Shown here: positions 6,853 through 7,116 of the stretch, piece after piece
Layout: the number at the start of each line of letters is the position of its first letter
How positions within the stretch are numbered: the first letter of the stretch is position 1
DNA from: Gammaproteobacteria bacterium
Lineage (GTDB): Bacteria; Pseudomonadota; Gammaproteobacteria; DSM-19610
Assembly: GCA_011371465.1 (NCBI GenBank)
Contig: DRQL01000353.1
Coordinates: 1 to 7,116 of the forward strand
Reading direction: 5' to 3'
DNA: 7,116 nucleotides
Translations under genes and position numbers: made by a program
Notes under the pieces: model-generated
Database searches by the model: none
What the model was told of the DNA's origin: nothing
What the model saw: the letters and a program-made list of their open reading frames with translations, nothing else

Positions 6853-7116
6853 ATGGCGGGATCATCCAGGAAAGTCATCTTCGCCGCGCTGGCCGGCAAT
6901 GCGCTGATCGCGCTGACCAAGTTTGTTGCCGCGGCGCTGACCGGCAGTTCGGCCATGTTGTCCGAAGGCATTCACTCACTGGTGGATACCGGCAACCAGG
7001 TGTTGCTGCTCTACGGCCTGAAACAGGCGCGCAAGCCGGCGGACCGGCAGTATCCGTTTGGTCACGGCAAGGAGATCTATTTCTGGAGTTTCGTGGTCGC
7101 GATTCTCATCTTCGCC
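6853..7116 (+). CDS. cation diffusion facilitator family metal exporter (5' part)
   Basis: The first 88 codons of a CDF transporter; the frame is open at the window end and the family is usually about 300 residues or more. CDF proteins are inner-membrane dimers that export divalent metals such as zinc, iron, manganese or cobalt in exchange for protons. TM1 covers about residues 8-30. TM2 carries SEGIHSLVDTGNQ, placing His41 and Asp45 in the HxxxD metal-site positions; the Escherichia coli iron/zinc exporter FieF (YiiP) has DxxxD there. The loop QYPFGHGKEIYFW (67-79) is the family signature before TM3. The motif set resembles the SLC30A9 (ZnT9)-like subgroup. The His-containing site is more usual in zinc transporters, but the second half of the site (TM5) is not in the window, so the substrate stays open. 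It is transcribed away from the channel gene and may share its control region. Confidence 0.93.
   Translation, partial: MAGSSRKVIFAALAGNALIALTKFVAAALTGSSAMLSEGIHSLVDTGNQVLLLYGLKQARKPADRQYPFGHGKEIYFWSFVVAILIFA

Overview
The window is a densely coding, GC-rich stretch, with most codons ending in G or C. It most likely comes from a free-living, sensor-rich proteobacterium. Gammaproteobacteria is my best guess, from the style of the proteins and not from any marker gene. No RNA gene, insertion sequence, CRISPR array or sign of recent transfer is visible, and no gene-free stretch exceeds about 120 bases.

Left part (1-4696, plus strand) is a two-component signalling cluster. The last codons of a possible upstream gene overlap the start of a giant hybrid sensor histidine kinase of about 1,420 residues. 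The kinase has an N-terminal multi-pass membrane region made of three repeated two-helix units, then a periplasmic CHASE domain, two PAS domains, a HisKA/HATPase kinase core and two receiver domains. Its 3' end overlaps by 23 bases the start of a 124-residue single-domain response regulator of the DivK/CheY type. One kinase thus sits with three receivers, and no DNA-binding, cyclase, GGDEF or Hpt output is visible, so the final target must lie outside the window.

Right part: a minus-strand gene (6735 to 4729) converges on the response regulator with only 32 bases between the stop codons. It encodes a two-TM ion channel with two RCK-like regions, a bacterial relative of the plant nuclear channels CASTOR and POLLUX. 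A 117-base divergent intergenic region separates it from a plus-strand cation diffusion facilitator (CDF) gene that runs off the window end after 88 codons. The channel and the CDF exporter suggest a local theme of ion homeostasis, but a functional link to the kinase is only inference.

Nothing here is clearly an unknown multi-gene system. The best candidates for novelty are the triplicated membrane sensor region of the kinase, the unusual pore loop of the CASTOR/POLLUX-like channel, and a near-perfect in-frame DNA repeat between the two receiver domains.
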